Shown here one piece after another: positions 4,324 to 5,379 of a stretch of 5,379 nt of DNA (position 1 is the first letter of the stretch; each line of letters opens with the position of its first letter). The position numbers and the translations under genes are program-made. The notes under the pieces are model-generated. The model was given only the letters and a program-made list of their open reading frames with translations. It did no database searches and was not told where the DNA came from. The stretch is taken from positions 1 through 5,379 of the forward strand of contig CANCKZ010000061.1 of assembly GCA_947378695.1 (NCBI GenBank), read 5' to 3'. The DNA is from Rickettsiales bacterium. GTDB lineage: Bacteria > Pseudomonadota > Alphaproteobacteria > Rickettsiales > Deianiraeaceae.

Positions 4324-5379
4324 TCACAAAACCGTTACTTCGCAAGCAATTGCTTCAATGTTGAAATTTTTATCCTCCGTTTGCATTAATTTTGTATAGA
4401 CAAAATAATTCACGCCAACAACTTCAATTGGTAAATTTCTGCCAGATATCACAACACTAAACGCACGAAGATTCGTGTTTGACCTTGCAAAAAACCCAGA
4501 ACGAACCGCAACTTGTTCCTTCCATTCAAACAAAATATCGCCATTTTCCAGCAAAGTTTTTGCTACATTTTGCACTTTCCACTGCGAAATCCCCAGTTTT
4601 TGCGGTGTAAATTCCATAACATCTGTTGCATCAACCGTGTTTCCGTTTTGAACGAATTTGAAATAAAGCGTGGAAACATCAAATGGAAATTCAAAGCGAT
4701 TGGTGTATGCTGAAAGTAACACGAACCGTTTGCCGTCCGTTGTTGTTTCAATATCACTTCCAAATCTTGCACGAAGAAGATGCGAAAGTTCATAGACCCC
4801 ATCGCTCAATTTTTTAACATCACGAAATGCACAAATTTCGTTGCCAATAAGGCACAAATTCTTCATTGCAAGAAAATCAGCGTTGGAAACTGACTTCAAT
4901 TCTTGCCCAGAAACTTCAATTGTGATTGTATTAATTTCGTCAATTGTTGTGAAATCAACCTTGAAATCTGTGCCATCAAGAACCTTTCCCATGGTTGAGC
5001 TTGCGTCTTCATCGAAAATTTTAATGTAATTGCCATCAAATTGCGTTGCATAATAAACCGATATTCCAGCATTTTGAACATCAGTTGGAATATTTTTGAA
5101 CGCAAACCAAAGTGGAAAAGTTCCATCAACGCAACCTTTATTCGTGAAATTATTTATATCCAGCACCTCGCAAGAAATTGGCTGGCTTTGCACAACTGCC
5201 TTCAACGAAACCTTAACATCTGCAACAATAACACTGCTTTGAATAATATCAAGCAACACTTCTTGCATTTTGATAAACTCCACTTCAATATTCACCCCAT
5301 CAAAATGAAATTTTTCAACAAGACCCCTAACCTCAATCCCTCCGTCAGAAAAGTTAATCAAGTTGCCAACATTAATGTT
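4324..5379 (-). CDS. Phage/GTA-like tail-tip (host specificity) protein, C-terminal part (partial)
   Basis: The frame is open to the right edge (351 residues here), so the true start is outside; the internal TTG at 5361 is not a likely start. The piece resembles the C-terminal half of the large tail-tip or host-specificity protein of alphaproteobacterial gene transfer agents (RcGTA gp15, Rcc01698-like) and related siphophages. The strongest block runs from NEICAFRDVKKL to the segment SHLLRARFGSD (encoded near 4760-4850), matching the family pattern of a residue-property stretch followed by L-S-x-L-L-R-G-R-x-G-T. The later block MEFTPQKLGISQWKVQNV then ENGDILFEWKEQV then a variable Arg-rich loop and LRAFSVVISG follows the order seen in those proteins (fibronectin-like end). 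Such proteins sit at the tail tip and contact the recipient surface. Composition matches the neighbours, suggesting long residence. It could belong to a GTA, a prophage or a remnant; the missing upstream genes decide. Confidence 0.72.
   Translation of the reverse strand, partial: NINVGNLINFSDGGIEVRGLVEKFHFDGVNIEVEFIKMQEVLLDIIQSSVIVADVKVSLKAVVQSQPISCEVLDINNFTNKGCVDGTFPLWFAFKNIPTDVQNAGISVYYATQFDGNYIKIFDEDASSTMGKVLDGTDFKVDFTTIDEINTITIEVSGQELKSVSNADFLAMKNLCLIGNEICAFRDVKKLSDGVYELSHLLRARFGSDIETTTDGKRFVLLSAYTNRFEFPFDVSTLYFKFVQNGNTVDATDVMEFTPQKLGISQWKVQNVAKTLLENGDILFEWKEQVAVRSGFFARSNTNLRAFSVVISGRNLPIEVVGVNYFVYTKLMQTEDKNFNIEAIACEVTVL

Noticed and set aside
4324..5361. The tail gene as complete, starting at TTG 5361
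   Set aside because: The frame stays open for six more codons to the window edge, the TTG lacks a ribosome site, and family members are much longer.

Overview
The window looks like chromosomal DNA of an AT-rich (roughly 60% A+T by eye) Gram-negative bacterium, most likely an alphaproteobacterium. The best clues are the short ribonuclease D, about 206 residues with no HRDC domain and with the 'IFHYARFDVAIL' and 'CTKIASKLVRTYTEHHGLK' blocks typical of the alphaproteobacterial form, and the end of a tail-tip protein resembling the host-specificity protein of alphaproteobacterial gene transfer agents and related phages. I cannot name the genus.

Layout. Positions 1-655 (minus) hold the first 218 residues of glutamine:fructose-6-phosphate aminotransferase (GlmS), cut by the left edge. 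Across a 131-bp divergent intergenic region lies a small exported EF-hand protein (787-1146, plus), followed by a clear intrinsic terminator (1156-1192). It converges on a minus-strand cluster, in transcription order: a 142-residue membrane protein of unknown function (3489-3061), a 62-residue Gln/Asn/Ser/Thr-rich small protein (3057-2869) and dihydroxy-acid dehydratase IlvD (2872-1217). The gaps in this cluster are 3 nt and then a 4-nt ATGA overlap, so it is almost certainly one transcription unit. Upstream on the same strand is a short RNase D (4209-3589), and upstream of that the 3' part of a phage/GTA-like tail gene (5379-4324), open at the right edge.

Functionally the region is a mix: amino-sugar synthesis for the envelope (GlmS), valine/isoleucine/pantothenate precursor synthesis (IlvD), RNA 3'-end trimming (RNase D), a periplasmic calcium-binding candidate and the end of a phage-derived module. 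Only the membrane protein, small protein and ilvD appear linked by arrangement, and why the first two accompany ilvD is unknown.

The intergenic spaces are short (70-131 bp) and hold no RNA genes that I can see. They share a pattern: a TTGACA/TTGACT about 51-54 nt before the start codon and no recognisable Shine-Dalgarno sequence. Two short words are strikingly frequent across genes and spacers: TTGCGTTG (7 copies) and CAATTG (16 copies, 4 inside GCAATTGC). The most unusual local structure is the junction of the 62-residue gene with ilvD, where an in-phase A-AAA-AAA heptamer sits directly before the overlapping stop/start. I found no convincing wholly new system, but the small-gene/ilvD coupling and the repeated words deserve checking.
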